Positions 22,046 to 36,300 of a stretch of 64,000 nucleotides of DNA are shown here, in pieces; position 1 is the first letter of the stretch, and each line of letters opens with the position of its first letter. Origin of the DNA: Muscardinus avellanarius (Eukaryota > Chordata > Mammalia > Rodentia > Gliridae). The notes under the pieces are model-generated. The model was not told the origin of the DNA, did not search any database, and saw only the letters and a list, made by a program, of their open reading frames with translations. The translations under genes were made by a program, and so were the position numbers. The stretch covers positions 31,433,173 through 31,497,172 of the forward strand of contig OY726560.1 in the NCBI GenBank assembly GCA_963383645.1, given 5' to 3'.

Positions 22046-25000
22046 TCTTTTTAATCTATTGACATCTTTTTATTTAATATTCATTTCTTATTCACAGAAG
22101 AAGTTCTTGCTTTTTTATTCAATCTAATTATCTCTTTTAATTAGACTGCATTTATTGTGATTATCGATTTGGTTCAGTTCTTGTCTTCCATCTTGCTGTT
22201 GGTATTCTATTTATTTCACCTTGTCTTGAAGAGGATAGAATTTTCCCTCTTTTCTTCCTTCTTTTGAAATGAGAATATTTTTAATTTAATTTTTATTTCC
22301 TTTGCTGGGCTTATTAGCTGTAGCTCTATTAATTTAGTGCTAACTTTAGGGTGTAGAGGATACATCCATAATTTATAATGCAGGGTATATTCAAATGATA
22401 GTGTATTACTTACTGTGTAGTATGAGAACCTTATGCTGTTATACTTCAATTTCTCTTTAAGTCTATGCTGTTTTGTTGTCATGTATCATATTATTGTAAA
22501 TACCACAATATGTTGTTACTTTTATTTAAGAAAAAAACCTCTGATGTAGTGGCCATTTCTGGTACTCTTCTTTTATGTAGATCCATATTTTTATCAGATA
22601 CAATTTTGTCTCTGCCTAAATGGCTTAGTATTTCCTGTAGTCTTAGGGTGACTCTTTTTTTTTAAGTCTTGGAGATTGAACCCAGGGATGGTCTACTTCT
22701 CAGGTATACCCCTCATCCTTTATTTATTTATTTATTTATTTACTTACTTACTTACTTACTTACTTATTTGTGGTACTGGGGATTGAACCCAAGGCTGTTT
22801 TTACTCTGAGCTATGCCCCAAGCCCCATTTTATTTATTCTCTTTTTACTTTGATACAGGGTCTCACTGACTTGCTGAAGGTGGCCTTGAACCTACAGTTC
22901 TCTGTATCAGTCTCCAAAGTCCTCGGATTACAGTTGTGCACCACTACACCTGGCTGTCTTGTGATTCTTTCAGCTTTTGAAGTCAGAAAACATCTGTATT
23001 TTTCTTTGGATTTTCTAAAGATATTTTTGCCATGTATAGAATTCTAGGTTGACAGTAGTTTTCTTTCAGTTCCTTAAAGATGTTTCCACAGTCTTCCAGC
23101 TTGTATTGTATTTGGTAAGGAATCTGACACTATTCTGTCTTTGTTGCTCTGTATGTAGCATTTCTATTTTCCTCTTTTTAAGATTTTTCTCTTGTACATT
23201 GGTTTTGAGCAGTTTGATGTTGATGTGCCTTTATGTATTTTTCTTCATGATTATTATATTTGGGGTTTGTTAAACTATAAGCTGTGGGTTTACAATTTCC
23301 TTCTTGTTCTTTTTTAGAGCTCCAGTTTAACATTTTTAGATCTCTATAAGTTGATCACAGCTCGTCAGTGTCCTTTTCATTTTTTCTTTTATTTCCATTT
23401 TTATATATGTGAATTTTTCTTTTTTTTTTTTGGGGTGGTACTAGGGTTCCGGGAAACCCGTCTACCTCCGGGCTACACTCCCAGACCCATTTTATACTTT
23501 CATTTGGAAATTGGGTCTCTTAAACCAGTGAGGCTGGCTTCGAACCCGCGCGATCCTCCTGTCTCCTCCTCCCAAGCACGGGGATTACAAGCATGCGCCA
23601 CCACACCTAGCTATATGTGTGATTTTTTTAAATCTTTCTTTTGTAGTCTTAACCTCATTAATTTCACCTAGTGTATTTTTTATTTTATATACTATCGTTT
23701 TTTATCTCTATGTCTAAAAGTTTAAATCTTTTTTTTTTTTGTCTTTCATGCCCCTACTTATCATTTTGAACATAAAGAATATACCTATAATAACTTTTGT
23801 GTGTGTGTGGTACTGGGGATTGAACCCATGGCATTCTTCCTCTGAGTTGCATGCCCAGCCTTATTTTATTTTTTACTCTGAAACAGAGTATTACTAAGTT
23901 GTAGACCTTACTAAATTGGTAAAGCTGGTCTTGAACCTTCAATCCTCCCGGTTTCTGTCTCCCAAGTACTGGGATTGCAGGCATGTACCCCCATGTCCAG
24001 CTTGGATATTATTTTATGATACGTTAGTCTGGTCTGGAACAGTGCTCAATCTAGGGCTAACTATCCCCACTGTTGAGGTAAGACTTTCCCTTGTACTTGG
24101 CCCAGTATCCCACACAGTTTAGAAGTCGTCCTCCCCCCCCCCATTCTACCTACTGGGCATAGTCATTTCACAACTTTATGTGAATGCTCAGCACTGCTCC
24201 CTTTAACCCTTTTAGATGGCTCTTTTCCTGGCTGAGTGTAGTGTTGACAAACAACATGCTATTAGTCCTCTGCTGAGAGACCTTCTGCCAATCTCTAGGG
24301 TCCTATGTAGCCCTCATGTCTTTGCCACTCTGTCTGATGAACTATAGGTGCTTTGGTTTCCCAGACTTTCAGGTCAGTTTCTTCATCTCCTTGGCTAGAA
24401 AATTCACAAAGTTTCATAAGCTGTGGCTTACCTTAAGTGTTTCTGGATTCCTAGGGATCATTATTCTTTATTGCCTGATGTCTAGTTTTTTTGTTTTGTT
24501 TTGTTTTGTTTTGCAGTACTGGGTATGGAACCTAGGGGCATTGTACCTCCGAGCAACACCCGCAGTCCTATTTTTTAGTCTTATTTTTCTGAAACAGGAT
24601 CTCTCTGAGTTGCAAAGGGCCTCACTAAGTAGCTGAGGCTTTCCATCAACCGCAATCCTCTGGTCTCTGCCTCCTGAATGCTGGGATTACAAGTGTTCAC
24701 TACCACGTCCAACTGATATCTAGTGTTTTTGGAAAATTTTTTTTCATGTAATTTTGCTGGTTTATTTGATTATTAGAAAGATAAATCAGATCCCTAATAT
24801 TTCATCTTGGTTGCAAGCAAAAATCATAAATATATTTTTAAGTGAAAAAATAATTTCTTTAGAATAATGGAGCTAGAAAGAATTTAAAAGAGTTAATGAG
24901 GATAGTAAAAAAATTGGAGTGTAGACTGCTTTTGAAAAAAGTTTAAAAACTAAGGATGGGAAAGAGAGAGCTCTGCTTTCATTATAGAATGAGTAAATGG

Positions 25001-28000
25001 AATATTTTTTATTTGTTTTGTGAATGGGGATTTTTTTTTAACACATTTACAAGGAAAGGAAGGGAGACCTGCAGAGAGTAGATAACTTCTGGTAGAAGGG
25101 AATGGAATCGTAAACACCTATAAGAGAATTAGCCTTGGAAGAAAGAACAGGGAAATAAACACATTTTTCTTATGTGCCAGGTGGCAAATACTTTGCATGT
25201 TTTAAATTTAAGCTTGTTGTTAATTTTATAGGATAAGTGTAATGAACCTTCATTACAAGTAAACAAATGGGGAAAAGGAAGAAGATGAGAAAAGCTTAGC
25301 TAACTTAACCAAGCTGCTAGTCAGGGCAAAGCTGACCCTACAGCTACTTTTCCCTTTAGTTCACAGAGGTGACAATCTGAGGAAGATAACAGGTTATAGT
25401 TGGAGTAACTGGAGGACTTGGTAGTTTTCCTTTAAAAAAAAAAAAAAAAAAACTATAACTTTTGAAGTGTGATAAGAATTTGAGGCAAAGATTAGGAGAG
25501 AATCCATCTTTAGTGTTGAGTCATAAGTTCACTTATTTTTAATACAGGATACCAAATAATAAAGCATTGATTCCACTGGCTTCTCTGGAAAAGTGTTTCC
25601 ACCCCATCTGTTTCAAAGATTAAACAGAGATTCCCAGCTTCCTATTCCCTTTCTTAGGAGGGCTTTGCAAAAGGGCTCTGCTAGTAGTTGAGCCCTGTCA
25701 CATTTTGGGCGCTGCTTCTCTCCTTGCAGGTGCTCTGCCTTCCATCTTTATACTCAAGAAGGTAGACATGGTAGATGTAGTTAGAACATTTCATTTCTCA
25801 AACAGGGCCAGAGAATCAGCCTTTTTCTGTTCACTTAGAGTTTTACAAAATAGTAAGCATGTTATATGCACTCTCCTTGATTCTGTGTCCTAATAACTTA
25901 GATTATCTTTTTGAAATGCAACAATGAAACACCTACTATGTCATGATCTCTAACGGTGATTTTCCAGAGATAAATGTTTGCAGGTGAGGTATTGTAATAA
26001 GACAAACAGGCTAAGAAGCAACTGGCTTGTTCAAATATGAAGAAAATATGTTTGTTATACTGTTGTCTAATGTCACTTTTGGATTATTATATTACCATGC
26101 AGATTTCCTGCATTATCTAGTTTCATCCACATAGTGGTGCTAGAAAACTAAGAATTGATATTTCTTTCTCTTTTAATAAGTAGAATATATATTTGTATTT
26201 CTTATAAAATAAATGTTTTCTTGAGTTAAACAGTACGTCCTCAACCTCTGTCCAGTCTATCATAAAATTTTGATCTTCCCTCTGAAGTGTTTCTAAACTT
26301 CAGTCATTCCTCTCTTGGATGATTGCAGGTGCTTCCTAATGTAGCTTTCTGAATTTACCTACTTCAGTCTGTTTCTCCCATTATCGTTATCAGTATTCTC
26401 TTAAAAACTGAAATCTGAACTTTACTCCTGCTAAAAACACCAATGAATTCTTACTACATTGAGTTTATTATGAAAGAAGTAAAGACAGGCCAGGACTCAA
26501 GGCAAATATTCGAAGTAGGAAAGGTGAGTATTCTGGGAGAAGAGGAAAATAGTTGCAATTAGTACAGCAAAGTGAGTTATATCAAATTAGTATGTTGGCC
26601 CAGTGTAGTTCGCTTTCGTATTTCCTGTTGGGGGCAGAAATCGTAGGTCATGATCAGCCCTGAGCTATAAGCATTCTTCTGTGCATGGAGGGGCAGGAGG
26701 AGTGTGAGAGGGAGCGACCACATTTGGTCTATTTAAAATCAGGGAAGCAGCTAATGTTGTACTGAAGAAAGCCCTATTCTTTAAGTAGGAAACTACTTTG
26801 TGTTTGTTCCAGCTATGGCACTGTTTTGTCCTGTACCACTGGGAAACATGTGATCACCATTTGTATTTACATTTATTTCCATAACTGTAGTGTTACCGAC
26901 TGGCTCAGTCCTGTGGGGGCAAGTCCACTTGCGACCGGGAGCCTCAGAAAGATGGGGCAAAAGGCAGGTGGAGTTCTGCAGAAACTTATCTGCAGCAATT
27001 CTTTCCCTCTATGAATTCCCTAAGTTTTTAGGTACAGCGCTTGGGAAAGAATTTGAGGTGGACAAAGGCTTCTTGAGCCAATGACAATTTATTACAGGAA
27101 CCCAGAGAAATTTATACCCTTCACCAGTGAGATTAATAATAGGAGAAAAAAAAGAAAGGGAAGGGGGGCAATCACAGCAAAACAATAGTAAATTACATAT
27201 AAACAAAGTAAATGACTAGTCCAGCATTTAGGAGATAAGCTCCGGATCTTTCTTCCGATATTGCAGCAGGGCAGGTCCAAAGGTAAATTCCAAAGGCAAT
27301 ACAGGCACGCCCAAGGCCCAGGGCTTGGAGAATATGCCTTCTCATGGAATCTTCTTTTTCTTTCTTTTTTGAAGTTTCCATCTATATCCATATGACAAGC
27401 ATGGGGAGCTGTGGCGGTCCAGGGAGATGCGATGGGAGTCTCTCAGATCTCATCCGCTTTGCCTTCTGAAGTCTGAAAGCTTACAAAAACTCACAACACA
27501 GCTTGGCAAATAAGACACCACTAATAACACTGTGAAGTTCTTGGATTTAGTTGTCAGATGTATTTCCTTGACTGCTGAACACTCTTTTTTAGACAAAAAG
27601 CCTATTAAAGGCCTATTGGTCTCTAATAATCCATTTCCTTATCACAAACCCTCTGCAACCTGCTTCTAACTTTCTAATTCCTTTCTTTCCCAGTCGGGAC
27701 GTTCTTATGATAAGCTCTTCTTCATGAAAAAGTGCTTTCTTACTCTTACGGTATTTCCTTTCCTTCATACATATATATTTAGAATATCTGTCCTTTATTT
27801 TGTCATTTTCATTTCTAGCCATGCGGCATTCTCCCTGTTTCGGGGAACACTCACACTGGGCGTGAAGGTCAACAATCTTTCTCCTTGGCTCTATTGTATT
27901 TTGGCAACTAAGTTGTTCATCAACTAAATTGCTTCCGAAGTCACACACAAAATTTTATCTTCTCTGTCTCTAGGCAGGATCTCAAGGGTAAACAAAGTTT

Positions 28001-31000
28001 CCTTAAACTGAGACCCTTTGTGATTGCTGCAGCTGGAATGCTTATCACAGCATCTGAGTTCTGGCCAGTTTTTTCCTTACTCTTGAGCAAAGCCAAGGAC
28101 GTTTAGACAAATTATTAGAAAATTTATATCCACGGACTCAATTTCTATTTATAGTCCTTATTTCACATCACTGGAGCAATTCGTGTAGAAAGTTAAAGGA
28201 AATATTAATAGTCATGAAGGGTAAAAGTGGGGGATATTTTGGCCAGAGACGATACCTCTTTCTCGGGGCTTTCTGCCGATTAACTATGTGGAGTGGGGGG
28301 TCTCAACACATAGATGCCGAGGCAGCAGGATGTCTTGGCACTGTAGGGTATATAATAAATATTATTTTTTAATGTGTGATAAAGATGAATAATATAATAG
28401 AGGTATAACCTTTTTTACAGTACTGGGGATTGAGCCCAGGGGCATTCATTCTATTTCCAAGCTAAACCCCCAGCCCTTTTCTTTTTTCTTTATTTTTGAA
28501 ACAGGGTCTCACTAAGTTTTGAAGGGCCTCACTAAGTAGCTGAGGCTGCCTACCAACCAAGTACTGGGATTACAAGTGTGTACCACTATGTCCCGCTCAG
28601 GTAAAAACATTTTAAAAAGTATAAACATTTTATAAATTTGACTTATTACTTGCCCCAAAGACAGGAAATTGTTAATTTTTACAATTTCTGTTCTTTTTCG
28701 CAGTAAGGTACCTAAAAAAAGAAAACTGGGACATAAAACGCCCTATCTGCTATGGCCACTATAAAAGCATGACCAAGTCCTGGAGGCTTTTGTGATTGGT
28801 ATTGTATGATTGCTTTGCCTTGTAGGCATTTGGCAAAAAGGAACAATCTGAGGTAAAGCACTTGATGATTATGTTTGTTTATTTATTTGTTTTGTATTTC
28901 AGCTGTGGCAGAAGTAAAACTTCGTGATGATCAGTATACACTGGAACACATGCATGCTTTGGGCATGTTTAATTACCTACACTGTGATTCATGGTATCAA
29001 GACAGTGTCTACTACATTGATAACCTTGGAAGAATTATGAATTTAACAGTGATGCTGGTAAGAAAAACATATGCAGTATTTTATCCAATTCTGTTTGATC
29101 TTTAATTTCTCCTTGAATCTGCTGTACAGAGAATTGAGGTAAAATAGTTTTAGTATATGGAATAAAGCCGGGTGTGGTGATGCAGGCTTGTAATCCCAGC
29201 ACATAGGAGGCTGAGACAGTAGGATCGTGGTTCATGAATAGCCTCAGGTACTTAGGCCCTCTGCAACTTAGTAAGACCCTGTTTCAAAATAATTAGAAAA
29301 ATAGGGCTGGAGGTGTAACTTAGAGGTAGAATGCCCCCTGGGTCTCATCCACAGTACTGCAAAAACAAAACCAAAACCAAATAGTTTTAGTAAAGGGATT
29401 AACATGGGTCTTTGTTATGTTCTTATACCTAGTAGAAGGCTTGCTTAGTGTATTTGTTAAATGATTAACAGCTGTGAGAAACTCATTCATACTCAGGGGA
29501 GTTTACTTTGTATTCTAAAATAGGCTCTTTCATTCAGGTACAGGTATGAATTCTGTATTGGTGATTCTGTGTTTAACAATCTCAAAATGTTAGGGAAGAA
29601 AAATTAGGCATTTTCTGGTAATGACAAATGTTTCTTTTAGGTGGCTCCAAACATCTCAGCAAATCAGTGAACCAATACTATTTGGAGAGTAGGGAGGGAG
29701 AGGAGATAAGACCTATCCTTTGGTTCTCTTAAGTAAAAACTGCTTTTCACTGTAGGGCTGGCCTGTACTTGAAATTACTGTATACTCGCCGGGGCATGGT
29801 GGGGCATGCTTGTAATCCCCAGGCTTGGGAGGCAGAGACAGGAGGATCTCGCAGGTTCAAAGCCAGCCGTGCTGGCTTAAGAGACCCTGTTTCCAAATAA
29901 AAATATGAAAAGTTGGTTTGGGAGTGTAGCCCAGAGGTAGAAGGGCTTCCAGGAACCCCAGTACCACCAAAAAAAAAAAAAAAAAAAAGAAAGAAAGAAA
30001 GAAAGAAAGAAAAAAAAAGAAATTACTGTATACTCTCAATGGATATAAGCTGACTAAAGTAATAGGACATACACATGTATTAGCAGCTATGTTTTAATCT
30101 GACAAAAAATTTTAATATTGAGGTATGTGTTTATGTGTTTGTATAAAAGTTTTCTTACAGTGTTTGCCAGTAACAATTTTTTTTTTCTTTCTGTACTAGG
30201 GAATGAACCTAGGGGCATTATACCTCTGAGCTAAACTACTAGCCCTATTTTTTTAAGTCTTTTTTTTATATTTAAAATAGGGTCTCATTGAGTTGCTAAG
30301 GGCCTCACTAAGTAGCTGAGGCTGTCTGCGAACTGCAGGTGTTAGTTTCCTGAATGCTGGGATCACAAGTGTTCCCCACCATGCCTGGCTCAGTAAAACA
30401 TTTTTGTGTGTGTGTGGTACTGGGGGTGGAACCCAGGGGCTTTCTACCTCCGGACTATACTCCCAGACCTGGTTTATGCTTTATTTGGAAACAGGGTCTC
30501 ACTAAGTTGCTGAGAGCCTCACTAAGTAGCAGAGGCTGATTTAGAATCTGTGTTATCCTCCTGTCTCAGGCTCCCAAGCACAGGGATAACAAGCGTGCAC
30601 CCCCACACCCGGCTTCTGACTCAGTAAAACTTTTTGATGCAAGAGAAAAGATGACATTTTGGTAGGTCTCAAAGTCTTAATTTTTTTTTCTTTTTCTTTC
30701 TTTCTTTTCTTTTTTTTTTTTTTTTGTGTGTGTGTGTGTGTGTGGTACTGGGGTTTCTGGAAACCCTTCTACCTCCGGGCTATACTCCCAGACCTATTTT
30801 ATATTTTTATTTGGAAACAGGGTCTCTTAAGCCAGCAAGGCTGGCTTCAAACCAGCGCGATCCTCCTGTCTCCGCCTCCCAAGCGGGGTATACAAGTGTG
30901 CGCCACCACGTCTGGCTGAAAGTCTTAATTTTTGTGGTACCATATTCATAATTTTATATTACTATTCCCAAGTTTTTTTTTTATCACATATGATGCCATT

Positions 31001-33268
31001 TCAGAGGGTATGTTTGTGAGTAGAGAGGAAACTAGACATTTAGTTATAATTGACAAGTGAGTTTATTTTAATATATGTTTGAGAAAAAAACTCTGTAAAA
31101 CACTGACATATAGTATTTATATTTTACACATTTTACATGTTATGATAATATGAATGAAACTATTTTGTGATAATTATGTGAGCTGTCAAAAGGGGTATAA
31201 GCACCCTTTATAGAACACTGACTTCAGTTTCCTCATATAAAATAAGGATAATGATAAATATTTTGAAAGATGAAGCAAAGTATGTAAAAATACTTTTAAA
31301 AGAGGAAAGTAGACTGCTGAGACAGGAGGATCATGGTTTGCGGACAGCCTCAGCTACTTAGTGATGACCATTGCAACTCAATGAGGCCCTGTTTTAAAAT
31401 AAATAATAATGATAATAAAATAGGGCTGGGGTGTAGCTCAGAGGTAGAATGCCCATTGGCTTCCATCCCCAGTACTGCAGGAAAAAAAAAAAGAAATGGT
31501 ATGTTGGTAAACGTTGAACACCAACTCTATGGGCAGAGGGGAAGGGTGGAAGACTGATTGATACAGTTGTCTCATCTCTGTGTTATGAAATGTTCCTATA
31601 ATGGCTAATTTTAAGCTACTGATTATGAAATTTCAAGAAATTTAATACTTGGCTTCCCTATGAGTGGGTAGGCATTGTCTTCAGCACATTGCTATATTTA
31701 CTAGAACAAAATTTAAGGAATGAGAAAAGAAAAACTGTTCAGGTCCCACTTAATGTTAATGATCATGTGCTTTTCATTAAAATTTCAATGTAGTTAATTA
31801 TTTATTTATTTATATTTGTGGCGAGGGTGGAACCCAGGGGCCTTCTACCTCTGGGCTGCACTTCCAGATCTATTTTATACTTTATTTGGAAACAGGGTCT
31901 CACTAAGTAGCTGAGAGCCTCACTAAGTAGCTGAGGCTGGCTTCAAACCTTTGAGATCCTCCTGTCTTAGCCGCCCAAACACTGGGATTACAAGTGTGCG
32001 CCACCACGCCCGGCTCAATGTAGTTAATTAAACTAATAGGGTCCTTGTTTTTAGTCGTCTCTATAATAACATAACAAATACCTGAGATGAGCAGCTTATA
32101 AAGAGAAAAGTTTATTCTTCAGAGTTGGGGATTCCAGTCTGTGATGGCTTGACCGTGTTTTCTGACATTGGGCGAGGCAACACATGAAGATAGCAGTGCC
32201 TAGTGGAACAAAAGTAACTCCACTCCTGGCCAGGGAAGAGAAAAAGAGGGGAAGAGACTAGGATCCCATTATCCCCCTCAAAATCACCCCAGTGAATTAA
32301 AGATCTCTGGTAGGACTACTACTTTTTTTTTTCTTTTCAGTTTTAGAGCATTTATTTATTTATTTTTTATTGGTGCATTGTAGTCATACATCTTAATGTG
32401 GTACAAGATGGTGTAGACATACGTGTATACATCACCCCAATTAGTCCTTATGCAATTCCTGCCCCATTCCGTTCCCCTCCCTCCTCGTGTTTAGCTTAGT
32501 GAATGACATTGATATTTTATTAAAGTAAATCATGTGCATTAGAGAATTTCCCTCTTCCCCCTCCAATCCCCTCAATTAGGTCGCCTTTCTTTGAATCTCC
32601 TCCTTCCTCTAAAGTTTCTTCTATGACTCATTTTCTTCCCAGCTTCCGCATATTAGGGACTACTTCTTAAAGGTTCCATCGCTTTCCAGTAGGACCAAGC
32701 TGGGAACTAAGCTCTTAAACATACAGACTTTTGGGAAGAAGACATTTCAGACCCAAACTATAGTGGGCTTTAATTTCCTAAATACAAAATTTAGGAAAAA
32801 AAAAATATTTGTAATGGTAGTATATTCTTTTGATAGATGCATTGTTGAATTGTTTGTGACATTTTGTTTAGAACATTCGAATTTATCTTCATAAGTCCAG
32901 AGTAGTTTTATTTAGACTTAGGTGATATGTAGCAGTTTGATTAGTATTTCTGGATTTTTTTTTTTTTTTTGTATGTGTGTGTGTGGTACTGGGGTTGATC
33001 TAGAGACATTCTACCTCTAAGCTTTTTTTTTTTTTCCATTTTTTTGTTTAGAAACAAGGTCTTACTAGATTGCTAAGAGTCTTGTTATTTTGCTAAGGCT
33101 GTCTTCAAATCTGCAATCCTCCTGTCTCAGCCACCCAAGTACTGGGATTATAGGGATAATATACCAACACCTAGTTTCTGGCTTTTTTATGTGTGTGTGG
33201 GGGGAGTTGCTGGGGATTGACCTCAGAGTCATTCTACCTCTGAGATGTACCTCCGACTCCATTTTATT

Positions 33269-33311
<43 letters not shown>

Positions 33312-36300
33312 TTTTACTTAGAAACAGGGTCTTACTAAATTGCAAAAGGCCTAAGTTTCTGAGGCTGGTCATAAACTGTAATCCTCCTGTCTCAGCCTCC
33401 CAAATACTGAGATTACAGGCATATACCACCACACCAGGCTGCTTCTAGCTTTTTTTAATGAAATAAGGAGCTTTTGTATTTTTCAGAACACTAGAATAGT
33501 TTAAAATTAGAATGCTTTTAAAAATACGTATTTTAAGATTTTTTTTTTTTTTTTTTTTTTTTTGCAGTACTAGGGATGGAACCCAGGGGCATTCTACCTC
33601 CAAGCTACACTCCTATCCCTATTTATTCTTTCTTTTGAAACACCATCTCACTGAGTTGCAAGGGCCTCACTAAGTAGCTGAGGCTGACCTTGAACCTTGA
33701 ACCTTGATCCTCCTGTCAGCCTCCCTAATGCTAGGATTACATGCATGTGCCATCATACTCTGCAATAAAGATCCTCTTTAAATATATTGTAGTTTGTTTT
33801 TCTTCAATAGAAGTAGTTTCTCTAATCACCTATGAGTTTATTAATTGGTTTACTTATTTCTTGAGTAGCTAATAATACATATTCTTGTTAAACAAAATCA
33901 TCCCCTTTTGTTTTCAAACTTGTTGCTATAAAGTTGTAACTTTTATGATCAGTTGTCTTTTAAGATGATACTTTTAATATTGTTGTCTTTTTCTTTTCTC
34001 TTTCTGTATTTTTCCTTTTTTTATCCAGTCTTTAGAAGGATATTATTACATTTTTCAGGGGCTATATTTTATGTTCCTTTAGTTTTCTGCCTTAATAATT
34101 CAGTTTCATTCCTTCGTTTTCAAAACATTGTCACTCCTCAGAATCACTTGGAATAACTGATCAAAACAAAAACTAATTTTAGGAGAACTATCCCAAGGAT
34201 TCTGATTTATTATTACAGGGTTGGTTGTGGTATGGGAATCTAAATTTAATCAACTTACTTTAGGAGATTTTGCTAGTTATCCAGTGAGGATCAAGCCTTG
34301 AGAATTCCTGCACCTGGCATACAGAATACCATACTTCTTACTTTTCTGATCAGCAACAAAGGAAATCAATTTACACTTTTGAGTTTTTGTGAAAGGACTA
34401 GATGGAGAACGTTTACTATTGGTTATACAGTGGTTTTTATACAGCAGAAAACAGTTCTAAATTCTATTTTGCTATCTATATTTTTAAATCAAAGACTCAT
34501 GCTCCCATTAGTACAATGTCCTGTAGCTGGTGTACAAATGACCAGCCTTGTTAAATCTGGATGAGATAACTGTTCTTATTCCTCTAACTTTGTTAGGAGC
34601 CAGCAGGTGGCAGCAATTCAACACAATTTTATAGCATCATTATACTTCTTAGTAAGTTTCATTTGTGATTCTATAAAATGTTTATGCCAGCCATGCTTGG
34701 TCTCATATATTTATTTAACTCAATATTTTGCAAATCAGTATAATGAGTACAAAATAAAGAAGGAAAGGTGCTATTAAAAAGAAAACTAAATCCTGTATTT
34801 TATTATTTTGTGATACTGGGGATTGAACCCAGGGTCATCCTAACCTGAACTACACTCCCAGGCTTATTTTTATTTTGAAACAGGGTCTCACTACTTACTG
34901 AAGATGTCCTTGAACTGTGATCCTTCGAACTCAGCCTCCCAGCTACTGGGGTTACAGGCATGTGAAATCACGCACCCTAAAAAAGAAACAGTGGGTTACT
35001 AAGAAACTTGTGGCTAGTAAGGACATTGTATATAATTTAGTTAATTTTATTAATACATCCAAATACTTCTTGGAACTAGGAATGAAATGTATAAATCAGG
35101 ATTACTTTTGTCATATGGAGAAACCTCTTAACTGACAGCTAAAATGTTAACAACAAAAATATTTATTGATTACAACTTGGTTTATGAGAGGAAGTTTATT
35201 TCCTGAGAAGTAAGCTTTATATATATATTTTTTTAAAAAAATTTTAATGATATAACATATCTCATATCTTTAAATTATAAAGTCACAGAAACAATTAAAA
35301 TTTGTTAACAAAAGTCTAAGTTGGAAGTAGTCTAAGTGCATTGTTTTGTTCTGTAGGCTGATCTGTGTGGGCATTTAGAATTTTGTGTGATTTTTCTAAT
35401 TAGTGAATTTAAAATATTGATCATTAACTGTAACATTAAGAGAAAGAGCTATATTACTGCATTGTATTAGTTATCTATTGCCAAGAAACAACTTCAGAAT
35501 TCAGTAACTTGAAACAGTTAACATCTCACGATTTCTGTGGTCAGGGAGTAGTTTCAGTGAGTCTTGAAGCTGACGGTTTCTCATGAGGTTATGATGTCAG
35601 CCAGGACTGCAGTCATTTGAAAGTTGAATTAGGGTCAAAGGATACATGTCCAGAATGATTCACTCAATAAGGTGCTAGTTATTGGCAGGAATTCTCAGTT
35701 CATCCTTGCGTAGGTCTTTCCATGAACTACTAAGGCATCTTTACATGACAGCTAGTTTCCTTTAGAGTGTGATCCAAGAAAGTGTGTGTGGCAGAAAATG
35801 TTAAAGTGTTTGATCTAGTCCTAGAGTTTACATACTATCTGTCCCATTTACTATATTTTTTGTGTTAGAAATGAATCAATGGTATAATTCATACTCACAG
35901 GGAGAGGAATTGGATCTAACTCTTGAATAAGACAGAAACTACTGCACTACAGGTATTTTCTGTGTGTATGGATCTAAGACAAGACAGGGACTTATGTTTG
36001 GCTTCTTTATAGGACACTGCCTTAGGAAAACCACGAGAGGTGTTTCGACTTCCTACAGATTTGACAGCATACGACAATCGCCTTTGTGCATCTATCCATT
36101 TTACATCATCCACTTGGGTTACTTTGTCAGATGGAACTGGAAGATTATATGTCATTGGAACAGGTGAACGTGGAAATAGTGCTTCTGAAAAATGGGAGGT
36201 GAGGACTTTTTTAAACAAAGATTTATATATGCAAAGTCTAGGAAGTATATGCACATTAGACCTTATTTTAAAATCACACGTTTCAAGGACAGTTTACATG

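Larger units (their letters stand above)
21200..23760 (-). mobile_element. Old L1 (L1M-type), broken by SINEs
   Basis: On the minus strand, with typical reverse L1M phrases: TTGAGATATAATTGGCAATA, GCTCCGAAGTCTGTCACTCC, TAGAATTCTAGGTTGACAGT and GAGCAGTTTGATGTTGATGT. SINEs at 21567-21800, 22647-22954 and 23415-23611 interrupt it. No ORF survives. Confidence 0.75.
18864..28902 (+). other. NUDCD1: NUDCD1 intron 1
   Basis: 10,039 bp. The first 450 bp are CpG-rich; 19320-21200 shows no recognised element; 21200-23760 is an old minus-strand L1 with SINEs in it; 23796-24724 holds two minus SINEs; 24725-26884 is mostly unannotated with MIR/L2-like traces; 26891-28340 is an apparent solo LTR; 28411-28597 is a minus SINE. 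Confidence 0.9.
29058..36012 (+). other. NUDCD1: NUDCD1 intron 2
   Basis: 6955 bp, about half dimeric SINE copies (at least 12) plus a MaLR-type LTR interrupted by a young L1 3' end. 34980-35450 shows nothing recognisable; 35455-35800 resembles an ancient mammalian repeat that I cannot name securely. Confidence 0.9.

Noticed and set aside
27613..27948. 111-aa minus-strand open frame inside the LTR
   Set aside because: No similarity to retroviral or host proteins. It lies wholly within the apparent solo LTR.
35916..36254. 112-aa minus-strand open frame
   Set aside because: Shadow of NUDCD1 exon 3 on the other strand.
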